A stretch of DNA of 64,000 bases from an uncultured Phycicoccus sp. (GCF_947495705.1 NZ_CANLZR010000002.1:124001-188000); one strand, 5' to 3'; positions 48,812 through 57,994 are shown, numbered from the stretch's first letter. Translations and numbers: made by a program. Notes: generated from the letters alone by a model not told the origin.

Positions 48812-50848
48812 GCCCACCGGCACCAGCGTCGCCGTGGGACCGAAGTGCCGGCGGGCCTGGGCCAGCGCGTCGTCGACGACCATCGCGTCCACGTCGCACG
48901 CGAGGGTGTCGGTGAGGTCGTCCGGGGTCGCGGGCACGCAGATCTCGACGACCTCGGCCCGGGCCCGGATCTCCTCCCCCGGGCTGACCGCGAGGTGGCG
49001 GGGGTCGGCGACGAGCAGCCGGCGGGCGTGCACGGCCTCGTTGCCGCTGACCGCGGCCGCGAGCGGCCCGGCGGTGACGAGGTCGAACCAGTCGGGGCTC
49101 ATCTCGGATCGCCCCTGGCGGCGGTTGGGGGCCTCGACGTGCCACAGCGCGACGGCCGCGCCTGCCCGGGCGGCAGCGACGGCCTCGCGCAGGACCCGGG
49201 CGCGCACCTGCTCGCGGGCGGGGTCCAGGGTCAGGCAGTCGCTCGGCGGACGGCGCTGCCCGGGCTCGGCCACGGGCTCGAGCACGGCCTCGACCGGCAG
49301 GGACAGGTCGGCCATGACGACGAGGTCGAACCGGCGCTCCCGCGGGTGGACGTCGAAGGCCGCCGGCACCGGGAAGGGCAGGTCGGCGGCGCCGTCGACC
49401 CGGAGCCCCGGTGCTCCCGACTCGGCCCCGGCGCGGGCGTGCCAGGAGCGGAACAGTCCCTTGAAGGCCAGGCGCTGCGGCGTCGTCCACTGGAACGAGA
49501 AGTCGCCCCGGGACAGCGACCCCGAGCGCAGCCGGGTGATGGCGAGCACCGTGTGGGTGTCGACGATCTCGCCCCCGGCCGCCCGGACCCGCTCGGCGTA
49601 CTCGGAGTCGGCGCCGCGCCGGATCGGCAGGAAGTCGCCGAGGACCTCGACGGCCCGCCGCCGGAGCATCAACGAGCTGGCGTTGGGCCGGACGGGGAGG
49701 TACCCGAGCCACTGGTGGCTCAGGTCGTCGCGGGCCCGCAGGGCGTCGCTGCGGCTGGCCCCGACCTCGGGAGCCTGCTCGAGCGCCCGCATCTGGTCCT
49801 CGATGCGCCGAGGATGCGACCAGTCGTCGCTGTCCTGGAAGGTGACGGCCGCCCCCCGTGCGAGCCGCATCGCCGCGTTGCGCCCCACGTAGCTGCCGCT
49901 GTTCTCGGGCATCCGCACGACCCGGACCCGCGGGTCCATCGCCTCGACCTCGGCGTAGAGGTCGTCGTGCTCCGGCCCGGACGCGTCGTCGACGACGAGG
50001 ATCTCGAGGTCGCCCCAGGTCTGCTCGGTCATCGAGCGGACCGCGAGCAGCATCCCGGCGGCCTCCGGCCGGAAGCTCGGCACGATGACGGTGACGAGGT
50101 CGCCGGACACCGACCCCGGCGCGTGGCCGCGCGCGACCAGCCGGTCGAAGGGGGCCACGTCGTGCAGGTCCGCGCCGACGCCGACGGCCACGTCGCGGTG
50201 GTGGCCGAAGACGAGGCGTCCGAGGTGCTCGCCCCAGGCCCGCTCGGTGGCGGCGTCGGCGGGCACCCGGGCGTCCCAGGCGGCCGGGCGCTCGAGGTCG
50301 AGGGCGAGGAACCCGCGGACGAGCTCGGGGGCGGCGACGTACCGCTCGAGCAGCGGCCCGACCCGCTCCCGGCGCCCGGACAGGTACTGCGACTGGAGGG
50401 CGACGGTGTGGTGGGCCGGGGACAGGCCGAGCAGGTCGCAGCCCTGCGCGAGGCGGGCGTACAGGTCGGCGGCAGCGGCGAGGCCCGAGCCGTCGGTGCG
50501 GGCGGCCCACGCCAGGGCCACGGCCGACCAGGCGGCCGGCTCGGTGGCCGGCCACAGCACCACGACGTCCTCGCCCTCGAGGACCCGGGCCTCGAGGGCG
50601 TCGGCGCGGTCGGTGCCGCCGGTGGCCGCGAGCGCGAGCGCGTCCCGTACGAGCGGGGACTGGACGCGGGTGGCGTACCGGGCGAGCCGGTCGGGGCGCC
50701 GGCGCGCCGAGGCCAGCAGCGCACTCGTGGTCCAGCGTCCGGGGGACGCGGCCGCGGCCGCGCTCGGGGCCGCGCCGGCGTACCGCGCGGCCACATGACG
50801 GAGGGGCGCCGGGGAGGAGTGCGGATGCGTGAGCGAATACGCTGTCAT
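48737..50848 (-). CDS. GT2 glycosyltransferase with long helical N-terminal domain
   Basis: The 703-residue protein has an Ala/Arg-rich helical N-terminal domain (about 25-245) and then a GT-A domain (about 250-480): VTVIVPSFRPEAAGMLLAVRS, LEILVVDDASGPEHDDLYAEV, YVGRNAAMRLARGAAVTFQDSDDWSHP and RRGADSEYAERVRAAGG. The C-terminal third (about 500-703) is another alpha/beta region. The GT core and the leading domain resemble the gene at 51223 closely enough to call the two paralogues. Its start is only 27 bp from the start of the divergent gene at 50876, and its end overlaps the acyltransferase gene by 75 bp. Confidence 0.85.
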   Translation of the reverse strand: MTAYSLTHPHSSPAPLRHVAARYAGAAPSAAAAASPGRWTTSALLASARRRPDRLARYATRVQSPLVRDALALAATGGTDRADALEARVLEGEDVVVLWPATEPAAWSAVALAWAARTDGSGLAAAADLYARLAQGCDLLGLSPAHHTVALQSQYLSGRRERVGPLLERYVAAPELVRGFLALDLERPAAWDARVPADAATERAWGEHLGRLVFGHHRDVAVGVGADLHDVAPFDRLVARGHAPGSVSGDLVTVIVPSFRPEAAGMLLAVRSMTEQTWGDLEILVVDDASGPEHDDLYAEVEAMDPRVRVVRMPENSGSYVGRNAAMRLARGAAVTFQDSDDWSHPRRIEDQMRALEQAPEVGASRSDALRARDDLSHQWLGYLPVRPNASSLMLRRRAVEVLGDFLPIRRGADSEYAERVRAAGGEIVDTHTVLAITRLRSGSLSRGDFSFQWTTPQRLAFKGLFRSWHARAGAESGAPGLRVDGAADLPFPVPAAFDVHPRERRFDLVVMADLSLPVEAVLEPVAEPGQRRPPSDCLTLDPAREQVRARVLREAVAAARAGAAVALWHVEAPNRRQGRSEMSPDWFDLVTAGPLAAAVSGNEAVHARRLLVADPRHLAVSPGEEIRARAEVVEICVPATPDDLTDTLACDVDAMVVDDALAQARRHFGPTATLVPVGSADGVDEPLLERGGQHVDEGPGDV

Positions 50849-50875
50849 GCAGTCCCGCCGAGCCAGAGGAGTTCC

Positions 50876-51226
50876 ATGAAGTCAAGGATCGTACAGGCCG
50901 GCACCGTGAGCGGTGTCGTGCTGGGTCTGGCCCTCGTCCTGGGTGTCGTCACCCGGGAGTGGTGGCTCGTCGCCCTCGCCGGTGCCGGGGTCGGGCTGGC
51001 CGTCCTCGTGCTCTCCTCCGACACCAACCGGCGGGTCCGGCGGCTCGAGAAGGCGATGGCCTCCGGGATCCTGCCCGAGGGCCCGGCCGCCTCCGCCGAC
51101 GTCACCGAGGCCGACGTCCTCGGCACCGTGCGCCTGCTCCAGGCGCAGTACACCGGGCGCCTCGACCGCCTCCAGCACGCCGTCGAGGAGATCGCCGCCG
51201 CGTCGCGGCGCGACCGGGCCTCGTGA
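50876..51226 (+). CDS. Small membrane protein with coiled-coil tail
   Basis: The 116-residue protein has two adjoining membrane helices (about 8-27 and 30-46), a basic turn (SSDTNRRVRRLEKA) and a helical tail with heptad spacing (VRLLQAQYTGRLDRLQHAVEEIAAA). The ATG has GAGGAG five bases upstream. A TACGCT hexamer at 50838-50843, inside the opposite gene's first codons, may be its -10. GTGA overlap couples it to the following glycosyltransferase, so it probably anchors or spaces that enzyme at the membrane. No family is recognised. Confidence 0.8.
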   Translation: MKSRIVQAGTVSGVVLGLALVLGVVTREWWLVALAGAGVGLAVLVLSSDTNRRVRRLEKAMASGILPEGPAASADVTEADVLGTVRLLQAQYTGRLDRLQHAVEEIAAASRRDRAS

Positions 51227-54042
51227 CGTCCCCCCCTGACGGGCAGCCGATCGCCGACCGGGCCACGGTCGCCCGCGACCACGCGGCTCGGGCCGAGCGC
51301 GACCGGGACCGGCTCCTCGTGACCGCACTGCGGACCCGGTCGGTGCACAGCCGCGAGATCCTCGCCGCTCTCGCGTGGCCCGGGCACAGCCCCGACGACC
51401 TCACCGCCTGGGCGCTGGCTCCGGGAGCCACCCTCGAGGACGAGATGGACGTCGACGGCCTGGGCCGGTTCGCCATGGTCCTCGGCCTCCAGCGCCCGCT
51501 GCCCGAGGAGGTCGAGGCCGCCCTCGCGATCGGCGCCGCCGTCGAACGTGCCGGCCGGGTCGGCGACCTGCCACCGCGCGCCGTCGAGGCGATCGGCCAG
51601 CAGCGGCTCGTCACCGGTGACGTCCCGGGTGCGATGCGGCTCCTCGAGCACCCGTCGGTCCGCGCCGACGTCCTGGCCGCGGCCCGCGCCGACGCCCTCA
51701 ACCCCCACCTGCCGGGCGGCTCCGCCCACGACGCGGCCGACTGGGAGGCCGCCTTCGCGGCGGCCGTCGGCGGCGACACCGCAGCCGTCGCGCTGCGCGA
51801 CGGGGCGGCCGCCGTCCCCTTCGACCGCCTCACCGCCACCGCGGAGCCGGTCCGGAGCCCGGTGCGGGTCACCGTCCTCATGAGCGCGTACCGGCCCCGT
51901 CGCAGCGACCTCCTCACGGCGGTCGACTCGGTGCTGGCCCAGACGTGGACCAACCTCGAGCTCTTCGTCGTCGACGACGCCTCGGGCCCGGAGTCGGACG
52001 CCCTCTTCGAGGAGGTCGCAGCGCGGGACCCGCGTGTCACCGTCGTGCGCAAGGCCGTCAACGGCGGCACCTACCGGGCCCGGAACACCGCGATGCGGCT
52101 CATGACCGGCGACTTCCTCACCGTCGTGGACTCCGACGACTGGGTCCACCCGCAGATGGTCGAGGCGGCGGTGCGCCACCTCCTGCGCCACCCCGGGCGC
52201 GCCGGCGTGCGCACCCAGGGCGTGCGGATCACCGAGGACCTGCGGCTCACCCGCCCCGGCTACACCCCCCGCTACCCCTCGGCGGCCTCGCTCATGGTGC
52301 CGCTGCACCCGACGGTGGCCAGGGTCGGCTTCTTCGACCCGACCCGCAAGGGCGCCGACACCGAGTACGCCCGCCGGGTCGAGGCCGCCTTCGGGCAGAC
52401 CCTGCGGACCCTGCCGCACGTGCTGACCTTCAACCGCACCCTGGCGGGGTCGCTGTCGGCCGAGGAGTTCTCGCGCGGCTGGCGCCACGGCGCCCGGCAC
52501 GAGTACAAGAGCGTCTACGCCGCGTGGCACCGGGCCATCCGGTCCGGCACCGCCGACCCGTGGCTCGACCCCGCCGCGACCCGCCCGTTCCCGCAGCCGC
52601 TGCGCTGGGCGACGAAACCGGCCGCCGGCTCCCGGAGGTTCGACGTCGTCTTCGGCGGGGACTGGCGGCGGTTCGGCGGCCCGCAGCGCTCGATGCTCGA
52701 GGAGATCCGGGCCTGTCTCGAGGGGGGCCTGCGGGTCGGCGTCCTCCACCTCGAGGCGCTGCGCTTCATGTCGACCGACGACCCGCCGCTGTGCGAGCCA
52801 CTCGTCGAGCTGCTCACCGCAGGGGCGGTCACCCTGCTCCAGCTCGACGACGACGTCGACGTCGACCTCCTCCTCGTCCGGTACCCGCTGATCCTGCAGT
52901 ACCCGCCGTGGAGCCCGGCTGCGTTCACGCCGCGCCGGGTCGTCATCGTCGCGAACCAGGCCCCGCTCGAGCGCGACGGGTCCGACCAGCGCTACGTCGT
53001 GCGCGACGTCACCGAGCGCACCGCCGAGCTGTTCGGGGTCGTGCCGCAGTGGTGGCCGCAGGGTCCCACCGTGCGCGAGCTGCTGAGCGTCCAGGACGGC
53101 ACCGCCGAGCTGCTGCCCACCGACGACCTGGGCCTCATCGACGTCGAGCACTGGCGCGTCCGCGACGGGCGTGACCCCGCCGCCGACGGCAGGCCGCTCG
53201 TCGTCGGGCGGTACTCGCGCGACGACGTCATCAAGTTCCCCGAGACCTTCGCCGACGTCCTCGCCGCCTACGACCTCGGCCCGGGCCACCGGGTCCGGCT
53301 CATGGGCGCCCGCACCCAGCTGCGTCGCCTCGCCGAGGCGGCCGGGACCAAGCCCGCCGGCTACCCCGCCGAGTGGGAGGTCGTCCCGCACCGGGGCGAG
53401 GACACCCGGGAGTTCCTCGCCGGGCTCGACGTGTTCGTCTACATGGACAACCCCACGGCGCACGAGGCCTTCGGCCGGGTGCTCCTGGAGGCGGCCGCGA
53501 GCGGGGTGCTCGTCATCGCGCACCCCAAGCACGAGCCCACCTTCGGGGCGCTGCTCGACTACGCGCTCCCCCACGAGGTGCCGGCGCTCGTCGCCCGGTA
53601 CCGCGACCCGGCGCTCTACCACGACCGGGTGCGCCGCACGCTCGACGGGGTGCGCGCCACGTTCGGCCACGGGCGCTTCCTGGCCGAGGTGCGAGGCCTG
53701 CTGTCGGCGCCCGGCGCGCCGGCGACCGCCGACCCCTCGCCGCTGCTCCACACCCCGCCGTGGCTCCCCGACGTGCCAGCGGGCGCCCGGGTGCTCTCGG
53801 TGCCCGTCCGCAGCCTCGCCGACGGCGAACGCGCTGACGGGGTCGCGCTCGTCCTCGAGGACGACGCCGACCCGGCGGAGGTCGCGGCGTGGCTCCTCGC
53901 CACGGTCCGCGACACCGCCGACGCCGACCTCGACGATCGGCTGGGGGCGGCCGCCGCCGAGCGCGGCGTCCGGGCCGTCGTGACCTGCCGCGACGGTGTC
54001 GTCGTCCCGGTCCGGTCGGTCAGCCCCGCGCCGGCCGGCTGA
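51223..54042 (+). CDS. Two-domain glycosyltransferase: GT2 followed by GT4-like GT-B
   Basis: The 939-residue protein has a helical N-terminal domain (about 10-200). A GT2 domain (about 208-440) shows VTVLMSAYRPRRSDLLTAVDS, LELFVVDDASGPESDALFEEV, GTYRARNTAMRLMTGDFLTV with VDSDDWVHP, and RKGADTEYARRVEAAFG. A GT-B half (about 470-840) shows DVVFGGDWRRFGGPQRSMLE, PLVVGRYSRDDVIKFPETFAD and FVYMDNPTAHEAFGRVLLEA. The first two parts are paralogous to the 48737 gene. Two catalytic domains in one chain suggest a polymerase that adds two different sugars in turn, like capsule or teichoic-acid bifunctional polymerases. GTG at 51223 overlaps the small membrane protein gene. Confidence 0.87.
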   Translation: MTSPPDGQPIADRATVARDHAARAERDRDRLLVTALRTRSVHSREILAALAWPGHSPDDLTAWALAPGATLEDEMDVDGLGRFAMVLGLQRPLPEEVEAALAIGAAVERAGRVGDLPPRAVEAIGQQRLVTGDVPGAMRLLEHPSVRADVLAAARADALNPHLPGGSAHDAADWEAAFAAAVGGDTAAVALRDGAAAVPFDRLTATAEPVRSPVRVTVLMSAYRPRRSDLLTAVDSVLAQTWTNLELFVVDDASGPESDALFEEVAARDPRVTVVRKAVNGGTYRARNTAMRLMTGDFLTVVDSDDWVHPQMVEAAVRHLLRHPGRAGVRTQGVRITEDLRLTRPGYTPRYPSAASLMVPLHPTVARVGFFDPTRKGADTEYARRVEAAFGQTLRTLPHVLTFNRTLAGSLSAEEFSRGWRHGARHEYKSVYAAWHRAIRSGTADPWLDPAATRPFPQPLRWATKPAAGSRRFDVVFGGDWRRFGGPQRSMLEEIRACLEGGLRVGVLHLEALRFMSTDDPPLCEPLVELLTAGAVTLLQLDDDVDVDLLLVRYPLILQYPPWSPAAFTPRRVVIVANQAPLERDGSDQRYVVRDVTERTAELFGVVPQWWPQGPTVRELLSVQDGTAELLPTDDLGLIDVEHWRVRDGRDPAADGRPLVVGRYSRDDVIKFPETFADVLAAYDLGPGHRVRLMGARTQLRRLAEAAGTKPAGYPAEWEVVPHRGEDTREFLAGLDVFVYMDNPTAHEAFGRVLLEAAASGVLVIAHPKHEPTFGALLDYALPHEVPALVARYRDPALYHDRVRRTLDGVRATFGHGRFLAEVRGLLSAPGAPATADPSPLLHTPPWLPDVPAGARVLSVPVRSLADGERADGVALVLEDDADPAEVAAWLLATVRDTADADLDDRLGAAAAERGVRAVVTCRDGVVVPVRSVSPAPAG

Positions 54043-54057
54043 GCCGGACCCCGCCGG

Positions 54058-55083
54058 TCAACGGCCGAGCAGGCGACGGGGCCGGGACGTGAGGAACCCC
54101 CAGCCCCAGGACCAGTGCATCGTCGCCAGGACGGGTCCGGCCAGCAGTCGGGTCCGGGCCGGCTCCCCCGCGGTGATGGCGACGCCACCGGCGGCGACGG
54201 CGAGCAGGTAGGCCGCGGGCACGACCAGCGCCGGCGGCCAGACGAGCCCGAGGAGCGTCGCCGCGCTCGTGCCCACCACCATGGCCGGGGGCGCGAGGTA
54301 GCGGGGGTTGAGCGTGCCGTCGTGGGTGCTGGCGACGACCCGCCGCCACCGGCCGTAGTCGCGGTACTGCCGCGCGAGGGCGCCGAAGCCGGACCGCGGC
54401 CGGTACGTGACGACGAGGTCCGGGGTGAACCACACCGTCCCGCCGGTCGCCCGGATCCGGTGGTTGAGCTCCCAGTCCTGGGTGCGGGTGAACCGCGGGT
54501 CGTACCCGCCGACCCGGTCGAGGGCCGACCGGCGGAAGCAGCCGAGGTACACGGTGTCGACCGGGCCCGAGCCGCCGCCGGTGTGGAAGCGCGAGGAGCC
54601 GACCCCGAGCGGGCTGCGCATCGCCGCCGCCACCGCGCGCTCGAAGGGCGAGCGGCCCTGGGCGTCCATCGTGCCGCCGACGTTGTCGGCGCCGGTGGCC
54701 TCGAGCACCGCGACGGCGGTCGAGACGTAGTCGTCGGGGATCTCCGCGTGCCCGTCGACCCGCACGACGACCTCACCCCGGGCTGCGCCGAGCGCCGCGT
54801 TCAGCGCCTCGGGTGTCCGGCCGGTGGGGTTGGGGACGAGCCGGACCCGGTCATCGGCGGCGGCCAGGCGTGCGGCCACGTCGTCGGTCCGGTCCCGCGA
54901 GGGTCCCATTGCGAGCACGACCTCGAGCGGCCCGGGCCAGTCCTGCCGGAGCACCATCGCCACGGCGTCCTCGAGGTGACGTTCCTCGTCGAGGATGGGC
55001 ATGACGACGCTGACGAGCGGACGGTCGCCCGGTGTGGTGGTCGGGGTCTGCGGTGCTGGCTCGGAGGACATCCGGCCCATCAT
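54058..55083 (-). CDS. GT2 glycosyltransferase, ExoA/succinoglycan type
   Basis: The 341-residue protein has a GT-A domain with LVSVVMPILDEERHLEDAVAM, EVVLAMGPSRDRTDDVA, GEVVVRVDGHAEIPDDYV (DxD-like DGH) and FTRTQDWELNHRIRATGG. It also has two or three C-terminal membrane helices (about 265-320). This matches ExoA-like transferases of exopolysaccharide synthesis. An ATG at 55083 overlaps the LCP stop as ATGA and is preferred. ATGs at 55095 and 55071 are alternatives. Coupling to an LCP protein fits a role in building the glycan that the LCP attaches to peptidoglycan. Confidence 0.87.
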   Translation of the reverse strand: MMGRMSSEPAPQTPTTTPGDRPLVSVVMPILDEERHLEDAVAMVLRQDWPGPLEVVLAMGPSRDRTDDVAARLAAADDRVRLVPNPTGRTPEALNAALGAARGEVVVRVDGHAEIPDDYVSTAVAVLEATGADNVGGTMDAQGRSPFERAVAAAMRSPLGVGSSRFHTGGGSGPVDTVYLGCFRRSALDRVGGYDPRFTRTQDWELNHRIRATGGTVWFTPDLVVTYRPRSGFGALARQYRDYGRWRRVVASTHDGTLNPRYLAPPAMVVGTSAATLLGLVWPPALVVPAAYLLAVAAGGVAITAGEPARTRLLAGPVLATMHWSWGWGFLTSRPRRLLGR

Positions 55084-56600
55084 CCCGCAGAGCACACGCT
55101 CGCGAGGTCGCCGGTGTCGGCGTCGGGGTCGGTGCCCGGCCGCTCCATGACGGCCGGGGTCGAGGCCGACGGCTTCGGGGTGCTCGCCGACGACGCCTTC
55201 GAGGTGCTCGCGGAGCCCGACGCGGGCGCCTCCGTGTCGGAGGGCGCCGGGCCGGCCTCACTCGTGGCGATGGCCGCGGCCACGGTGCTGCGGACGACCT
55301 CGGGGTCGTAGTCCCACGGCTTGATGAGCGGCGGCACGAAGTTCACCGACGTGATCTTCTCCTGCTTGGTCTTCACCGCGAGCTCGGCGAGGTCGGCGAG
55401 CGCGTCCTGCGGCACGTCGGTGCGGATCAGCCCGGTCGAGGCCTTGGCGATGTCGCCGAAGTTCAGCAGGAGGGTCTGCGGGTCCAGCTGCTTGACGAGG
55501 GCCGTCACGACGCAGCGTTGCCGGGCCATCCGCTCGTAGTTCGTGGAGTCGACGCGGCTGCGGGCGTACCAGAGCGCGTGGTACCCGTCGAGATGCTGCC
55601 GGCCCGGCTCGATCCAGCCGAGAATCGGCGACTTGCCGCCACCGATCGGGGTACGGCGCTGGACCGTGATGTCGAGGCCGCCGACGGAGTTGACGACGCT
55701 GGCGAAGCCGCGCAGGTCGACCATGACGTGGTACTGGATGTCGAGCCCGGTGAGCGCCTCCACCGCCTCGGTCGTCGCGAGCAGGCCCGGGTCCTCGGTG
55801 CCCGCCGGGAACTTGTCCTTGTTGTCGGACCCCCAGGTGTACAGCGCGTTGAGCAGGCACTCGTCGCCACAGGTCCAGCCCTGCGGCATCAGGCCCGCCA
55901 TGACCGAACCCTCGCGGAAGCGGATGTTCTCGGTCTCCCGCGAGAAGCCGAAGAGCACGGCGCGCCCGGTGCGGGCGTCGACGCTGGCGAGCTGGATGCT
56001 GTCGGGCCGCAACCCGACCCGCCCGGAGCCGCTGTCGCCGCCGAGCAGCAGGATGTTGTAGCGGCCCTCCGCGGCCTCGGCGGCCGGCCCGCCACCGAAC
56101 ATCGCCGCCATGGCACCGCGGGCGTTGCCCACCCCCACCCCGGTCCAGCCGATGAGGCCCGGCACCAGCAGGACGGCCAGGAGCGCGCCGAGCATGCCGC
56201 GGCGGTCCCGCTGGGGCAGCCGGTCGGGGCGCCCGAGCCGCCACGCGTCGACGAAGAGCACGGCCCAGCCGACCGCGACGACCACGAGCACCACCTGGGC
56301 CGCGACGAGCACCGACTCACGGGTCAGGAGCCAGAGGACGGCCGACCTGCTGACGAGGGCGAGCAGCGCCAGGGCCACCAGGGTGCCGAGCACCGCCAGC
56401 CAGACCCGCATGGCGCCCCGCCCGAGCGCGCGGCTGCCCGCGACGAGCTGGGCCGAGCCGGGCACGGCGAGCGTCATGAGCAGGAGGGTCAGGGCGCGCC
56501 GGCGATGCCGGCGGTCGGCGGACGCCTGCCAGGCCGGGGCGCGCGGCGGTGCCGCGTTTCCGGCGCGCTCGAGCACGGCCGAGCCTGTGTCGCCTCCCAT
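55080..56600 (-). CDS. LCP-family protein with multi-helix membrane domain
   Basis: The 506-residue protein differs from ordinary LCP proteins in having about four membrane helices (about 36-55, 66-90, 97-117, 136-155) before the LCP domain (about 180-420). The domain shows YNILLLGGDSGSGR, LRPDSIQLASVDA, FGFSRETENIRF, MVDLRGFASVVNSVGGLDI and the pyrophosphate-site Arg/Asp segment HALWYARSRVDSTNYERMARQ. A Ser/Thr/Pro tail follows. LCP enzymes transfer lipid-linked glycans to peptidoglycan. The SR in place of the usual PRD in the strand after the first motif is a variation. AATACT lies eight bases before the ATG. It faces a second LCP gene 131 bp away. Confidence 0.88.
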   Translation of the reverse strand: MGGDTGSAVLERAGNAAPPRAPAWQASADRRHRRRALTLLLMTLAVPGSAQLVAGSRALGRGAMRVWLAVLGTLVALALLALVSRSAVLWLLTRESVLVAAQVVLVVVAVGWAVLFVDAWRLGRPDRLPQRDRRGMLGALLAVLLVPGLIGWTGVGVGNARGAMAAMFGGGPAAEAAEGRYNILLLGGDSGSGRVGLRPDSIQLASVDARTGRAVLFGFSRETENIRFREGSVMAGLMPQGWTCGDECLLNALYTWGSDNKDKFPAGTEDPGLLATTEAVEALTGLDIQYHVMVDLRGFASVVNSVGGLDITVQRRTPIGGGKSPILGWIEPGRQHLDGYHALWYARSRVDSTNYERMARQRCVVTALVKQLDPQTLLLNFGDIAKASTGLIRTDVPQDALADLAELAVKTKQEKITSVNFVPPLIKPWDYDPEVVRSTVAAAIATSEAGPAPSDTEAPASGSASTSKASSASTPKPSASTPAVMERPGTDPDADTGDLASVCSAG

Positions 56601-56701
56601 GACGGGTCAGTATTCGCGCGGATCGGGCCCGCGGCCGCCAGGCGCGCCGAGAACCCCGGGGTTTCCCGTGGTACCCCCAGGGCGGCAGTCCTTGGCACAC
56701 T

Positions 56702-56729
56702 GGGTCCTCGGCCGCAGCCGAGAGGACCC
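56702..56729 (+). promoter_or_regulatory. Hairpin masking the ribosome site of the second LCP gene
   Basis: GGGTCCTCGGC (56702-56712) pairs with GCCGAGAGGACCC (56717-56729) around CGCA, leaving one two-base bulge. The AGAGGA ribosome site lies in the right arm and the ATG follows two bases after it. The fold would hide the site until opened. Confidence 0.55.
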
Positions 56730-56731
56730 CG

Positions 56732-57952
56732 ATGACCGACGACCACGCCCGCCCCATCCCGCGGCGCCCCGCCACCCCCGGCAGCGCCGCTCCCGGGGGC
56801 GACGACGTCTACGTCGTCGACACCCGGCGCCGGGCCGCGGGTCGCCCCCGGCCGCCCGCCCCGCCGCCGGCCCCGGCCCCGGACTCCGGCTACGACGAGC
56901 TCGGCCGCCCGCTGCCTCCCCGCCGCGGCACCCCGCCGCCGCCCCCTCCCCCGCCGCCGGGTCCCCGGCGCCGCCGCTCCGGCCGGACCGGCCTGCGCGT
57001 GCTCCTGCTGCTGCTCCTGGCCTGGGTGGCGTTCGTCGTCGTCACGCCGGCGCACGCGTGGTCCACGGTGTCCCGCGTCGACGCGAGCCCCGAGGGCGAG
57101 CGGCCCCCCGCCGGTGACGGCCACACCTACCTGCTCGTCGGGTCCGACAGCCGCGAGGGCCTCACCGCCGAGCAGCGGAAGGTGCTGGGCACCGGCAGCT
57201 CCGAGGGGCGGCGCACCGACACGATCATCCTCGTCCACGTGCCGTCGGGTTCGGGCAAGGCGGCGCTCATCTCGGTGCCGCGCGACAGCTTCCTGCCGAT
57301 CCCGGGCAACGGCGAGAACAAGGTGAACGCGGCGTTCGCGATCGGGGGGCCGAAGCTCCTGGCGCAGACCCTCGAGCAGGCCACCGGGCTGCGGATCGAC
57401 GGGTACCTCGAGATCGGGTTCGGCGGGTTCGCCAACGTCGTCGACAGCCTCGGCGGGGTCGACATCTGCGTTCAGAACGACATCGACGACGAGAAGGCGC
57501 ACATCAACCTCACGAAGGGGTGCCAGACCCTCGACGGGCCGACGGCGCTCGGCTACGTCCGCGCCCGCTACTCCGACCCCAAGGGCGACATCGGCCGCGC
57601 CGAGCGGCAGCGCCAGTTCCTCGGCGCGGTGATGAAGAAGGCCGCCACCCCCGCGACGGTGCTCGTACCGTGGCGCTGGTGGGGGTTCACGCATGCGGGC
57701 GCCGAGGGCGTCCTCGTCGGTGAGGACACCGGGCTCGTCGACGGGTACCGAATCGCCGCCACGATGCGGGCCGTCTCGAACGACGACGCGCTGAGCCTCG
57801 TCGTCCCGATCGCGAACGCGAACGCGACGACGTCCGCGGGCAGCTCGGTGGTGTGGAACGACGAGCGCGCCCAGGAGCTGTTCACCATGCTCCGCGAGGG
57901 GACCCCGCTCGACGCGCCGCCGCCCGGGACCGACGGCGAGCCGACCGGCTGA
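56732..57952 (+). CDS. LCP-family glycan-peptidoglycan ligase
   Basis: The 406-residue protein has a cytoplasmic Pro-rich N terminus (about 35-80, with a run of about ten prolines), one membrane helix (about 88-105) and an LCP domain (about 118-370): TYLLVGSDSREGL, RRTDTIILVHVPSGSGKAAL, ISVPRDSFLPI, EIGFGGFANVVDSLGGVDI and ALGYVRARYSDPKGDIGRAERQ. The Arg and Asp residues that hold the polyprenyl pyrophosphate are all present. It is divergent from the first LCP gene, and its own ribosome site lies in a hairpin. The third LCP gene follows 100 bp downstream. Confidence 0.92.
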   Translation: MTDDHARPIPRRPATPGSAAPGGDDVYVVDTRRRAAGRPRPPAPPPAPAPDSGYDELGRPLPPRRGTPPPPPPPPPGPRRRRSGRTGLRVLLLLLLAWVAFVVVTPAHAWSTVSRVDASPEGERPPAGDGHTYLLVGSDSREGLTAEQRKVLGTGSSEGRRTDTIILVHVPSGSGKAALISVPRDSFLPIPGNGENKVNAAFAIGGPKLLAQTLEQATGLRIDGYLEIGFGGFANVVDSLGGVDICVQNDIDDEKAHINLTKGCQTLDGPTALGYVRARYSDPKGDIGRAERQRQFLGAVMKKAATPATVLVPWRWWGFTHAGAEGVLVGEDTGLVDGYRIAATMRAVSNDDALSLVVPIANANATTSAGSSVVWNDERAQELFTMLREGTPLDAPPPGTDGEPTG

Positions 57953-57994
57953 CCGCACCCCGGTCGCACTCAGGGTCCGTCCAGACCCGGCGGT

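Noticed and set aside
57019-57110. Signal-peptidase cleavage (AHA-W) in the second LCP protein
   Set aside because: A cleavage-like motif is present, but LCP proteins stay anchored by this helix and the long Pro-rich cytoplasmic N terminus argues against secretion.
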